A stretch of DNA of 64,000 bases from Chlorella sorokiniana. Its lineage: Eukaryota; Chlorophyta; Trebouxiophyceae; Chlorellales; Chlorellaceae. A program made the translations under genes and the position numbers. Location: positions 1,612,001-1,676,000 of the forward strand of contig CP084617.1 in assembly GCA_025917655.1 (NCBI GenBank), read 5' to 3'. The notes beneath the pieces were generated by a model, which did no database searches, had not been told where the DNA came from, and saw nothing but the letters and a program-made list of their open reading frames with translations. Shown piece after piece: positions 34,093 through 46,047 of this stretch (position 1 is the first letter of the stretch; each line of letters begins with the position of its first letter).

Positions 34093-34646
34093 GCTTTCCT
34101 CCCGCTGCTGCTGCCGCCTGCCGCCGCTGGGGGCCTCAGGTACGCTGCCGGGCGAGGATGCGCTGCCGCCTGCGGCGTGGGGCGGCCAAGGCGTCAGGCA
34201 CGGGCTGGGCACGGGTAGCGTGTCGAGCGTGGTGCTCTGATTGTAAACAATACAGCCGCAGAGGCTGCTGGGCGAGGCGACAGCAGACGGCAGTGCACTC
34301 CAGAAGCATGGCCGCTGCTGGCCCCCGCATTGTTGGTTTTGAAGGCATTCATCATCAATGATAACATAGCCGCATGCCCAAACAACCGCACTCACCGCTG
34401 TGCTCTCGATAAGGTGCTGAGCTGAGCGTTTGCAGGCAAGGCAAACGAAAACAAAGTGAAGGCGATTGGAAGATGCTGACTTGGACCGATGACGGGTCGA
34501 GAAGCCCTCCATGCGGCCTGAAGGTCCCAAGTAAGGTACAACACTCCGTACGCCGCTGTTGAGCCGCTCGAGCGGTTAGTCGTGCAATGCTCGTACAGAT
34601 TTGGCTTCCGCGATCTGCAGCCAATTGTTGGGCGCCCACAAACGCT
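34093..34646. promoter_or_regulatory. Divergent promoter region, unknown gene / SDR gene
   Basis: About 550 bp lies between the likely start of the minus-strand unknown gene and the SDR start at 34647. Two genes pointing away from each other imply a shared or back-to-back promoter. It is less GC-rich than the genes. No specific element could be assigned. Confidence 0.4.
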
Positions 34647-36386
34647 ATGGACAGTCGGGCATCGCCGGACTCACAGCCACGTGCTGTGGTCACGGGGGCC
34701 AACCGCGGATTGGGGCTTGAGGTGAACATGTGGCGATGAGTGGAAGTGACGGCCTGCAAGATCAACCCTGCCCGCCCCTGCCCAGCGCTGGCCCCTTTCC
34801 GCCAGCTGCCTATCTGCCGCTGCCGGTGGCCCACCCCTGCTGCTGCAGCTGTGCCGACAGCTGCTGCAGCGCGGCTGGCCCGTGGTGGCCACCTGCCGAC
34901 GCTCCAGACCGGAGCTGGAGAGCCTGCAGGCAGAAGCCGCCGCCGCAGCCGCCGGAAACGCAGCGGGACGGGGCGAGAGCGCAACCGCAGCCAGCCCCGC
35001 CGCCGCCGCCCTCCAAATCGTCGAGGGCATCGACGTGAGCGACGATGCTTGCGTGCCCGCCTTGCGTGCGGCGCTGGCAGGAACACGTGTGGGGCTGCTG
35101 ATTTGCAATGCTGGCGCTCTCAGCGTGGACAGCGTGCTCGAGCTGGACACCGCCACAATGCGACGACAGGTGCGGGTGCCTTTGTTGGTTTAGGCGGAAA
35201 GTTGTACCTGTGTCACGTGCCATTCTTGTGCCCTTGTGCCCCCTCGCCAACCCTGATGTTGCTGCTGTTATCAGCGCATGGGAGTGCATGATGCACTAAA
35301 TGCGTCGCAGGGGCGGCACAGGGGAGCGAATGCCGCCAGCGGATCCTACGGCGGCTCCCGCTTTGCCACGCCCAGCCCTGCCTGCTGATTACTCTCCCAT
35401 ACGCCAGGCTCAGCGCATGGGCTTTGCCTCTGCCTGCATGCAGTTTGAGGTAAACACGCTGGGCCCGCTGCGCACGGTGACCGCGCTGAGCGCCAGCCTG
35501 TCGCCCGGCGCCAAGGTGGCCCTCATCGGCTCCAAAATGGGCTCCATCGCGGCCACGCGGCAGGGCGGCAAGAGCGGCAGCGCGGGGTACAGGTGTGTGC
35601 GTGGCGTTGGGGAGGAGCATGCTGGTGTGAGAGTGCGTTGTTCACAGGTTGTGGTTGTGGGAGTGGGAGGGAAGGAGGCGAACGAAGAGCGGTTTCCTGG
35701 TTTCCTCCTTGCGTGCGCATGTGCGTGCACTGAGGGTTGGGGAGGGATGAGTGGCGGTGCCAGCATGGCATGCATGTCATCGCGCTGGTCGGTGCCGCTT
35801 GGGTGCCGCTGCCAAGTTGGGTGGGCCCCCTCTGATGTCGACTCGTATGCAAAGCGGCGTTCGTGAGCGCATCTGCTTGCATAGTGGCGCAGCAGGGCGT
35901 GGCCACCCTGCGATGCAATGCAGATACTGCTTTGCAGCCCGAACGCAAGCAGCTGCACTGCCCCCCTCCGCCGCGCAGAATCAGCAAGGCAGCTGCCAAC
36001 ATGGCGGGGCAGCTGCTGGCAATGGAGCTTCGCCAGCAGGGCGTCCCGCTGATAATGATCCACCCAGGAGCGGTAACAACAGACATGTACCGCAGCTACT
36101 GGGCAGCCACCCACGGTGGCAGCGGCAGCGGCGCGGGGGCGGTTGTGCTGCAGGCGGCGCAGCAGCAGCAGCGGCAGCAGCGGGCGGCAGCGGCTCCGCA
36201 AGCAGCTCGCATGGGGAACTCAGCAGCGGCGGCGGCGGCGGCATTCATGGCATGGCGGCGTCCGCCCACGGCCCCATCAGCCCTCAGGATGCTGCCGCGG
36301 GCGTGCTGCAGCGTCTGGAGGAGCTGACTCTGGAGCAGAGCGGCGCCTTTATGCAGGCAGCCACGGGCGAGACGCTGCCCTGGTGA
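34647..36386 (+). CDS. Short-chain dehydrogenase/reductase (SDR)
   Basis: This is an NAD(P)-dependent oxidoreductase of the classical SDR type; the substrate is unknown. Exons: 34647-34721 (starts MDSRASPDSQPRAVVTGANR, with the cofactor motif TGANRGLG), 34849-35169 (GIDVSDD, then LLICNAG, the NAG motif), 35444-35592 (VNTLGPLRTV, ALIGSKMGSI, ending at the catalytic Tyr) and 35979-36386 (SKAAANMAG, completing YRISK, the YxxxK motif, then IHPGAVTTDM). The Arg codon between Tyr and Ile is split by the intron, which confirms that join. The C-terminus VLQRLEELTLEQSGAF, ending ETLPW, is typical of one SDR subgroup. Between IHPGAVTTDM and that tail lies a Gln/Ala/Gly-rich insert of about 60 residues in which the frame must change once, so a base is probably missing or the insert is an unrecognised intron. 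Confidence 0.85.
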
Positions 36387-36767
36387 CAGCCGGCTGGAGC
36401 GGCACAGCAGCTTGCAACCGTCTCCCTTTTTCAGCTGACTGCTCAGCCGCTGCAGTGAATCATCAAGCATTAATGTACAAGGAACGAAACGACAGGCCAC
36501 CACATGTCGTGCAACAAAGACACCAGTCGATGTTTGGCGTCGCCCGCCAGCTCAGCGCCGATTGAAGCTTCAAACTCAACTGGCGCGCGCTGCGGCTGGT
36601 TTCGGCGTTTTCGTCGGTGCTTGGTGGCTTTCCGCGACGGTGCTAGCGATTTGATCTTAGTTTCCATCGTTCTTGAATCATTGCGGCGCTGCGTGTCGCG
36701 AGTGTTCACCGCTGTTACTCCAGCAAGACGCTTTTCTTGGCTTCCGATACTGTCGATTTCAGTCGGA
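36387..36767. promoter_or_regulatory. Region between the SDR stop and the LRR gene start
   Basis: About 380 bp holds the SDR 3' UTR and the LRR gene promoter and 5' UTR. An open frame continues upstream of the chosen ATG, but that ATG directly precedes a good signal peptide. Confidence 0.4.
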
Positions 36768-39700
36768 ATGCGCAGCAGCGTTGTTCCGGGCAAGTGCTCG
36801 CCGTCCCTGCAGGTGGCAGCGGCGGCACTGCTGCTGACATCCTTGGCCGTCAGCGCAGCCGACGTCCGCCGGCAGCTTACCTGCCCGCCGAGCGTGGTAG
36901 CAGACGTGCCAGTGACGTGCTATGACAGCGGCAGCGTGCTGGCAGGTGGGCCGCCTTTCACTCGGTGATTCGAGACATCCCTGCCGCCGCCGCCGCTGCT
37001 GCTTGGCTGCCCGCTGCCTCCACTCCATTGTTGGCACTTGCCAACGTGCAGGAGTGAACTTGACGTACAGTTTTGCGATAGAAGAGGGCGGCGAGCCCTT
37101 CGATTTGGTGCTCACCCTGCACACCCAGAGCGGCGACGCCGACTTGTGAGCACGCTGCTGCCGCCATCTGAGCCGTGCCCTCCTTCATATATGAGGGGCC
37201 GGCCCTTGCGCGGCGTCGCCCGCAGATTAACCTGCGCCTGTGTTCGGTTTTTTTAATGGAGTGCTTTGAGATGGGGGCTGGGCCACGTGGAAAGCTTGCT
37301 TAGGCGGCAACGCGCCCCGCCCGCCCACACACCTGGACCCGTCCTCCCCCAACTGCCTGGCCGCAGGCTGCTGCGCACGCCGTCTGGCCAGGCGCTGGCC
37401 AGCCGGCACGGCAGCGGCGAGGACGTCGTTTTCCTTCCGCGCGCCCAGGTGGCTGCGGGGCAGTACGTGGCCACAGGTGCAAGCAGCTGCTGGCGCCCGC
37501 TGTTGCAGAGCGTGCTGCTTGCGACGTCATACGCTGGCAGCCCCTTTGATTACCCAGCCAGCCCGCCTGCTGCCTGGAATCGTGCATTGTTTGCGCGGCC
37601 CCCATCTGCGCCTTCTTCCCCCACCCGCTCTGCCATTGCGGTCGTGCCTCGTTTGATTTCCCCTGTCCCCTCTCTTCCCACTTGCTGCTCCCCGCCTCTT
37701 GTTCCATCCGCAGTCCAGGGCGCCAGTGACGAATCCTCCTACAAGCTGCTGGTGGAGAAACACCGACGGCGGCGGCGCCTGGCCGGGCGACGCGGCCGCG
37801 CTGCGAGAGGTGCGGCGCCGGGCCCGTGCTGCCGGGCCGTGGCCCGGAAGAGGGGACCCCTCTCGGGCGCATTGAACGGGGGCAGCAGTTTCGGCGCGAA
37901 GGAGGAGTACCCGGGGACGTGGCTGGACCTCCCAGCCAGCTGGGATACACCAGCAGACAACGGGTGCAGGTTTTATGCGTTGGTGGTGGTGCTCTGGCAC
38001 CTGCCTCGAAGCTCTGGTACCCCGCCTACTCCTCCCCCACGCCCCTCGACTCAGATCCTGGATGGTCCCTGCTGCGCCCGCCCGGCTCCTGCGGCACCCT
38101 GCGCACCGCCCTGGGCGGCGGCGGTACCGCCGATGGTACCGCCGACGGAGGCGCCGCCGCGGACCTGTGCAACACCGGGCGCAACCTGTGCGACCCAGAG
38201 GGGCACCTGCTGCACCTGGCGCTGGTACAGGAGGTACTGCCCCGTCCCGCAGTCTGCGTCGCGCTGTACTGCTTTGCGTGATGGGTGCCGCCGCGCTGCG
38301 CGTGTTTGTGGGTGCAAAGCTGGCATACCTCTAGCAGCGTCGCCCCCATCAAAATCCTCAGCAGGCTGGGCCTTGCAGCCTGTTCCCAGACCTTTGCTTG
38401 CATCCCTGGGGCAACCGGCCGCGCCAGCCTCCCACCTCCCCCTTCCATCGCCCCCGGCTGCGCCGCAGCGCCTGTCCTGCCCCTTCCCCGGGCGCCAGCT
38501 GGCGGCGCTGCGGCACCTGCTGCTGCTGGACCTGACGATGAACGAGCTGACGGGGGCGCTGCAGGGAGAGGTGGCACCAGGTGGGCGGCGAATGATTAGT
38601 TGACCAAAATAAAACGGTGCCAAGGAGGCCTGCGAAGGCGGTGGATGCTTGTCACAGGGCTAGCCTGCAACCTTGCAGCGTTTGATCCTGACCTCCCATG
38701 CCCCCCTCCTGGGGCTGGCCCCCTGCTGCAGTGCTGCAGCAGCTGCCGACGCTGCAGAACCTGCTGCTGTCGCACAACCAGCTGCACGGGCGGCTGACCT
38801 GCGAGCTGGCCACCCCTTCCCTGGCAGAGCTGGGCCTTGCCGGTGAGACGGCGGCAGCAGCGCTTCCCTCTCATTGGCAGCCTCTGCGGGTGTTGCTGTA
38901 CTGCATGCTGTGCAATTCACTCCCCTCTGCCCACAGCCCTCTGGGGCCCCTTGCCGGCTTGTGTGTTCTGTCTTCGCTGGTTGCTGGCACCCCTCCTTTT
39001 GCTAGCCCTCTCACCAAGCGTTTCACCACTGCTCATCCCCCCGGGGATGGCGCAGCCAACCAGCTGACGGGGACGGTGCCGCCATGCCTGCTGGCCTCCC
39101 CTCCCCTCCAAGAGCTCTACCTGGGCAGCAACGGCCTTGAGGGGCAGCTGCCTGCGCCGCCGCCCGACTCCCGCCTCCTCATCATCTCTGCCTTTGCCAA
39201 CGTGAGCTGGTGGAGGTTGTGATGGTGGTCCAGGGTCGCTGATGGGGAAGCTTTCCTCGTGCTGTTGTCAGAGGTGCAGCTGCTGGATACTCATGCATTT
39301 ATTTATAAGTGTTGGAAGGGCACATGGAGCCTGTGCTGATGAACAGAGCTGATATTTCGACGAGACGTACTTATCCGCAGCTCAGCGCCATGCATTCCAG
39401 ACGCGCCCGCGCCATGCGACTGAGACACCCCCTTCTCCACCCCCAACGCTGCGCAGCGCCTCAGCGGCTCCCTGCCCGACCTCTCCGCCCTGCCCCAGCT
39501 ACAGGCGCTGCAGCTGCAGGGCAACCGCTTCACGGGGCCGCTGCCGCGCCTGCCGCCCGCCATGCGCCACGTTGATGTGGAGGGCAACCACCTGAGGTGG
39601 GCTGGGTGGCGGCGGAGAGGGCGGCGGGCTGGGAGGAGGGCTAGTAGGAGGCTGCGCTGCAAGGCGCATGTGGCTTCGCTTCGGTGCCTGTGCATGTGCA

Positions 39701-42700
39701 CGTGTGTGTTGTCTGTGGGTGTTTGGGTGGTGGTGGGTAGGGGGCGATTTCCTGCCAGAGGGAGAGCAACATCAGCGTTATTTGGGCAGCTGGAGTGCTT
39801 TGTGTGTGTGTGCATGTGAAGGGGTTTGTGAGGCAGACAGCACATGTGGGCGGACAGGCGTGAATGGGAGGCTTGCCAGCTGCGTAGCGCTGCCGCCCCG
39901 CCGCTCCTCTGGCGTCTGGCTTTGCCGCTGGCCTGGCGGCCCTTCCAGTCCTTTTTCTCTTGGCAGCTGCGGCTGATCGTCCGATATAAACAATACTACG
40001 CCTCCCCTGGCCGCCCTGCTGCAGCGGCACCATCCCAGGGCAGTGGGCTGAGCTAATGGGCCTGCGGGCGCTGCGCCTGCGCCGCAACGCCCTCTCCGGC
40101 AGCCTGCCGCCAGGCGAGTGTGCCTGCGCAAGTTGCTTGTTTGGTTGTGTTCTTCTTTGCATCAATGGGTGCAACACCTGCCGTTTACCCTGCTTTGTAA
40201 TGTGCGCTGGCCATAGCTGAGGCCCAAGAAGGGTGCCCTGGAGCGCCGCCTGTTGTGGTCTTGTGTCGCTTGCTGGCATCACCCCGCATTGAAAGCTTTT
40301 CCCTCACGACTGCTCCGGCCTGACGCCCGCCCCCTCCCCCACACGTGCACACACATACACACGCACACGCACGTGCCACTCGTGTGGATGCACAACCAGC
40401 CCCCCATCCCTGCCCCCCATGCAGGCCTGGCGGCGCTTCCTGCCCTGGAGCAGCTGCTGGCGGCGCACAACCGGCTGGGCGGGCGCTGCCAGCAGAGTGG
40501 CGGGCCCCTGTGCTGGCCCGCGTCGATCTTCAGCACAACAGTTTTGCGGGTGGGGTTGGGTGGGGTTGTGAGGGGGATGGCGTCGGTCTGATAGGAGAGC
40601 AGTGTCTGTTTGCTGAGTTTGTTGAGGGGTTGGGGGGGGGTGAAGGTGTGCCTTTGATGGTTGAGGAACAGCGTCTGGGGGAGTGGATCAGATGCGCTCT
40701 GCTTGCTTTGCCATGTCACCAGGCAGCATGGCCGTGGCCGTGCCCACCACACGTCTCGCCCCTCGGCGCCACCCCTGCAGGTACTCTGCCCGCCGGGCTG
40801 GGCGGCCTGCATGCGCTGGAGGTGCTGCAGCTGGGCGGCAACGCTCTGGAGGGGAGCCTGGACGCCTTTGCGCAGGTGGGGCCCGCTGCATCTGCGCTGT
40901 TTTGTTGCGGGCGCATCTCTCGAGCTGCAAGCGTGCGCAAAAGACGAGCCAAGGGGCGGCGGCACGCATGCATCCTACAAATATGTAACACTGCACGCCT
41001 TTAGCCTACACATACACATCACTGCACGCATGCACCCTTACTGCAGGCGGCGGCCCGGGTGGAGGGCGGCAGCCGGCTGCAGCTGCTGGACTCGCCGGCA
41101 ACCGGCTGAGCGGTGAGGCGGCAGCACAGTTGTAGGGGGAGTAGGGGAACATGGCCTGGTTTGAGAAGCAGTGCAAGCCGTGCCTGCTGGGCTCTCGGCC
41201 TGGGCGACAGCCCCCACAGCCTCTGCCGCAGCTGCCAGAAAGGGGCATAGCCGCTCGCCGTCGCCGCACGCTGCCCTGCCCGCCCGTCTCCCCCTGCTTC
41301 AAATCAACGCAGCGAGAGCCCCCGCAGCCCGCCACCCCCTCCCTGGCCGCGCGCCTTGGTGTTGATTCACAGCAGCACCTCATACCCAGTAGCCCGCTGC
41401 CTCTCACCAGCCTCCTGCCCGTCGTGCCGGCCCCCTTGGCTCTGGCAGACCCTGTGGAGACATGGTAGTGACCATGCCCTGCTGACGCCCGCAGGCACCA
41501 TCCCCGGGAGTTGCAGCGGCTGGGGCTGTTTGCCGGCGGCGGCGGCTTCACGCTGGTCAGCGGGCTGGCGGTGCCCGACTCGCTGGACCTGTCCGGCAAC
41601 CAGCTGAGGTGGGGGTGCGGGAGGCGGGCGGGCACTTGCCGCAGCCCCCGCTCTCACACCAGCGCCCCCGCCTTTGTGCGGCAGCGACTGCGCAGCCGGA
41701 AGCGCGCTGCCTGGCAGCTGTCCCGCGTCAGACGCTAGTCTCCCGCAGCTGCGTGCCTTTTCGCCTCCTGCCTGGATACCACCCCCTGCCCACACACACA
41801 CTCGGATTCACTCAAACACACACATTCCCAATGCTTGGACCCCTGCAGCGGCCCCTTCCCCGGCTGGGTGATCGAGGCGCTGGTGGGGGCAAGGTGGTGG
41901 TCAGCCTGGCGGGAAACAGGTGAGGAAGTCTTAATCTGTTCGTGTGTGGTGGGGGGCTGGGGATGGCAGGGAGCGGGAGTTGGCGGTGGAGTGCGGCAGG
42001 GGGCACGGGGATGCACGCATTGGTACAGCGGCCACCTCTGGGTGGGAGCGGGTGAGCTCAAGCGCCGACTGTGGGAGCGCTGACGATCGCAGCTGCCGCC
42101 TCCCGCTGCCCCCATCGCTCCCGCTGCCTCCCCCTGCTGCAGGCTGGCCTGCCCCGAGGGGCCCATCCCAGTCTCGGCAGAGCTGAAGAGGAGCGCATGC
42201 TGGGGCTGGAGTGCGTGGCGGCAGGTGCGCAGCTTCCGCGCAGCTTCTGCACAGCATCTGCGCTCCAGTTGGCGGGTTGGCTGGCCGCGCCCGCAGCAGC
42301 GCCTCTCCTTGTGGCAACCCTGGCTGCACGTCGGCTGAGCGGGCATGGAGGCCGCAGATTCTGCGGGCAGCAAGCGCGCAGCATGCGGCTCGCTGATGTT
42401 ATGCCCCCCACCCCCTCCCCCCCCCCGCCCCCGCTTTTGTGCAGACGGTACCGTCCGGCTTGTGGCTGACCTTGTCCGCGTTGCCTCCCAGCTGCACTCT
42501 GAGCCTGCAGCAGGCACAGGCAGCGACGGCAGCGGCAGCAGCGGCAGCGGCAGCCCAGGCCAGGCGGGGGCCGGGCAGGAGGGGGTGCGACCAGCAGTGG
42601 CGGCAAGAGTGGCGGCGGCAAGAGCGGCGGCGCTGGCCTGCTGATGATCTGCGGGCTGGTGCTGGGCGCCTCCGCAGCGGCGGCAGCGGCAGGGCCTCCG

Positions 42701-43216
42701 CTGCTGCGCCGTCTCTGGCCCCCAGCTTCCCTGCCGTGCCAGCAGCACTCCCATCAGTACAGCGCGGTACCGCCCTGCGGGGGATGCTGCCGCCACCGCC
42801 GCACTGGCCGCCAAGCAGCGGGCCGTGGCTCTATCAGAGCTCCGCGGCGGCGGTTGCGAGGGAGCAGCCGGCAGCAAGCCTTCGGGACTGGCGGGAGCGT
42901 GCGAGGCTGGAGAGGGGGCAGCAGCGGCATCGTACGGCAGCAGCACGGGGGGCTTGGAGGCCGCCCATGCTTTCCAAATCGGGACACGGGTGCACCCAGC
43001 TGGGCTGGACGCAGTGTGAAGCTGCACAACTACCCACCAGCCAGCGCCTTGCCAGGTTCACAGCGCTGTTCTTGCCAAGGCTTGCGGCCAATCCTGCACC
43101 GATCAGCCCTGCCTGCTACCCGGCGTTCCCTGGCCGTCCTGCTACGCTGCGCAGCGTATGTTGCGGCACTGCGCCTCCTTCTCATGGACGACTGCTCAAG
43201 TCATGTGAACCAGTGA
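36768..43216 (+). CDS. Leucine-rich-repeat receptor-like protein (plant type)
   Basis: This is a secreted or membrane-anchored LRR protein. Exon 1 (36768-36945) encodes a signal peptide (SLQVAAAALLLTSLAVSAA). Exons 37052-37145, 37367-37476 and from 37714 encode an N-terminal domain, then a cap with NLCDPEGHLLHLAL. LRR exons are 38469-38580, 38732-38842, 39056-39201, 39457-39596, 40025-40113, 40425 on, 40781-40875, 41047-41112, 41495-41608, 41849-41919 and 42143-42223. Motifs such as LLLLDLTMNELTG, LQNLLLSHNQLHG, LQELYLGSNGLEG and LRALRLRRNALSG fit plant LRRs. The last exon from 42445 has a Gly/Ser linker and a hydrophobic segment (GLLMICGLVLGASAAAAAAG), probably a membrane anchor. No kinase domain follows, so it is receptor-like. 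The frame needs one base near 40490, 41093, 41505, 41895 and 42585. One intron (after 40113) has a GC donor. Confidence 0.8.
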
Positions 43217-43431
43217 ATGCTTAAACGAGAGTAGGAAATGAGGAGGGGCAAGGCTGCTGCGCCCAAGCAGAAACAGGCAAGCAGCTGAGCAGTATACACT
43301 CGGCAGCCAAGCAGCAGCCAGTCAACGAAAGGTACCAGACGATGGCCGCACAAGCATTGTCGGTTGATGCGGGTCCAGCAACAATGGCAGATCAAGCCAC
43401 AGGAATCAGGCTGTGCGCCAGGCTCACCCCC

Positions 43432-45268
43432 TCACTCAGGAGACACCTCTGGAGGCAGCAGCCCCTGCAGCCGCGCCGCCTCCGCCTCCGCAGCCGCCAT
43501 CAGCTGCTGCCAGGCGGGCAGATGTTCCAAGCTGCCCGGGAACGCCACCCAGCTGCCGCTGTCCACGCCCAGCTGCTGCAGCTGCTGCTCAAAAACTGCA
43601 TCGCTCAAAACAGCCACATTGCGAACACTGATGTATGCTGGTATGCCAGCAGCCTTCTTGGTAGCTGGCAGCCCTCCCTGCTGTTGCCACTCTTGAAGTG
43701 CGACGCGTTCGTTTGCCACCAGCAGCGGCAGCAGGCCGGCTTGCTCCAGGAACAGCAACCGCCCTGCCAGCCGCTCTGCCGAACAACTGACATAGCTGGC
43801 AAACCGCTCAATTACCTCGGCTGCTGACGGCTGCCAGGAAAGGTAGCACCGCAGCGCCAGCAGGTTGGCCTGGACGGACGGGCGCAGCCAGTCCATGTAG
43901 AGATTCTGAGCATTATTGACGGCCACCGCCCTGGGGTCTGCCACGCCGCACAGGCCCCACACCGCCAGAGCGCGTCGCCAAACAGCCGTGCGGACGGTCA
44001 ACAAAGCAGCTGCAGCGCTGACCATCCGCAGCGCTTCTTCCTTGCCAAACTCCTGCACCAAACAGGCAGTGAGAGAGGGCAGGCAGCAGTGCTGGTCGTT
44101 GCTCATTAAGATGGGCACTCACCGCAACAAGCGCCAGCACGACCTGCCGCAAGCGGTCCTCGCTGAGTCTGTTGACCAACGGTGCACATCGCAGCACCTT
44201 GCCCCACAGCTCGCGGTCAGCGCCCAGCTCCTGCTGCAGCACATCCTCTAACGCTCCCAGGTGCTCCCGGGCACAACTGAGCAGCGAACAATCCCTGCGC
44301 AGAGCTGCCACCATCTGCTGCTCAGTGAGGCCCAGCTGCAGCAGGCTGTCAATGCGCTGCTGTAAAAACTGTCCATTATATTGCAGCAGAATCACTGCAG
44401 CTGGCTGCCCCACAAGCAGCTCTCCCAGCAGCTGCTCCCCGTCTTGCTGACGTCGCTGGTCCTGCACCCACCAGCCAGCAGCGGCGCCAGCACCGCAACA
44501 GCTGGCTCGAAGGACGGGCTGAAAGCTGCAGAAGGTTGCTGCTCAAAGCAGCGCGCTGCCTGCGCTGCATTGAGGCCCAGCGCCATCAGCTGCCCAAACA
44601 GCACACCAGCACGCTGCTCCGCCGGCCGGCTGAACAGCACCGGACACCGTATCAGCAGACGCCCCAGCTGCCCCTGCTCAATGCCCAGGCCAGTCAAGTA
44701 CGCTGCCACTGATGCGCCATGCTGCACCACACCCTGCTGACGGATTCTATTCAGCTTGGCCACAGCCCGCGCCAGATCGGCCTCCTTGCCGCTCACGCCG
44801 CATTGCTCTGCCAGCGACGCCAGCCTGTCCGCAAGGTCTGGCGGCAAAGCCACCAGCTTGCTGCCTCACTGACTGACAACCATCTCTGTCCCGCACTCTT
44901 CGCTGTCAGCTGCTGCATGGCCTGCTGAGCAGGGCGCCCACACAGGCCGCCGCTGGCGCCGCCGCCCGGGCGCTGCTCGGCGGGGCCACAGTGCTGCCTG
45001 CAGCAAGCACAGCATAGGCATTGTATTCAGTAGAAATCTCAGGCTATTACATGCCGTGCATCACCGCTTGTTCGGCGACCAAGGCAAGATGGGCAGAGCA
45101 GGACAGAGCAGCACGAGCTGGAGGCGGGCGGCAACGCCGGGCGACCCTCACCCTGCCACTGGACGCGCTGCGAGGGTGGTGGGGATCGCTAGCAGCCGCG
45201 AAGATGCGTGATTGAAGCGGCATAAGAGCGGCTAAGCTCGCTCCCACCCCAGCCGCGAGCACTGCCAT
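43432..45268 (-). pseudogene. mTERF-like gene, dispersed copy D1 (probably broken)
   Basis: Three exons: 45152-45268 (39 codons, MAVLAAGVGASLAALMPLQS), 44123-44997 and 43432-44052. Exons 2 and 3 are homologous to the array mTERF genes (AYLTGLGIEQGQLGRLLIRC; EFGKEEALRMVS), but exon 1 is different, an Ala/Leu-rich possible targeting peptide. Near 44865 an in-frame TGA replaces the Arg codon found in copy D2 (VVSQR), with three extra bases next to it. Near 44440, after SKTG, one base is missing in a C run. Exon 3 reads cleanly to a stop at 43432 and keeps VADPRAVAV in frame, giving a shorter C-terminus than the array copies. The substitution stop cannot be blamed on a homopolymer, so a real pseudogene is likely. 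Confidence 0.7.
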
Positions 45269-45494
45269 CGCGGTTGGTTTGTGAGCGCCTTCAAGGGGAT
45301 GAGAAGCACAGAGATCAAGCAAGCGAAACGGTGAAAGGATGTTGTCGGCGATGGTGCTGACTGCAACCGTCGAATGCAACCATCCCCCTGCCCTGGGCAG
45401 AGCGGTGGCGGCAGAGCAGGCAAAGCAGGGACGTAGCTCCTGTGTGTGGCTGCCTTGGCCCCTGCCGGCGCTACAAATCCCTCAAGTGGCTGAG
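45269..45494. promoter_or_regulatory. Upstream region of mTERF copy D1
   Basis: This sequence resembles the region upstream of copy D2 at 47979-48180 (shared GAGCGCC, GGGGATGAGAAGCACA-like and GGCGGCAGAGC elements). D1 and D2 therefore arose by a duplication that included their promoters. Confidence 0.4.
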
Positions 45495-45639
45495 CTAAAT
45501 GATGGACGCCTTTGATGTGTTGTGGGTCCGCATGCACACGGCCCTAAACAAGGCGAGAGGGGGGGACAGCAGACAGGCAGACAGTGGTCTCGCAGGCGGA
45601 ACAGCCAGAGCTGGATGCCGCCTGCCTCCTGCGCCTTCT

Positions 45640-45860
45640 CGGCGCCTGCCGCTGCTTTGGTGGCAGCTCAGCCACATCCGCTGCGCCTCTTGATTCAATT
45701 CCGCTTCTGTCATCAGCTGCCGCCAGGCGGGCAGCCCCTCCAGCTCACTCTGCTTGAACACGTTCTGGCTCTGATGCTGCGCTGCACTGCCCTGCTGCCC
45801 GCCTTCCAATCCAAAGGCCGCTTGCGATTCCTGGATTGGCGGCATGCCACTGACCGTGGG
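45640..45860 (-). pseudogene. mTERF C-terminal fragment between D1 and D2
   Basis: On the minus strand this stretch reads SELEGLPAWRQLMTEAEL and matches the segment SLEQLPAWQQL in the last exon of the other mTERF copies. Nothing else of the gene is present nearby. It is a diverged remnant of a third member of this group. Confidence 0.6.
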
Positions 45861-46047
45861 GCCGCTGGATGGCCATCAGCGCTCAACCCCCTCACCCACT
45901 TCTGCTAACCGGGCAGCGGCGGCACAGCCAAACGGTTCTCAGTGCAACAAAGAAAGCACCACCATGCATCAGGCCAACGCCCCAGCCTCCCTCACGCCGT
46001 GCACAACCGCAGCGCTTACAGTGCACAAAGAGCACTCAAACAAACGC

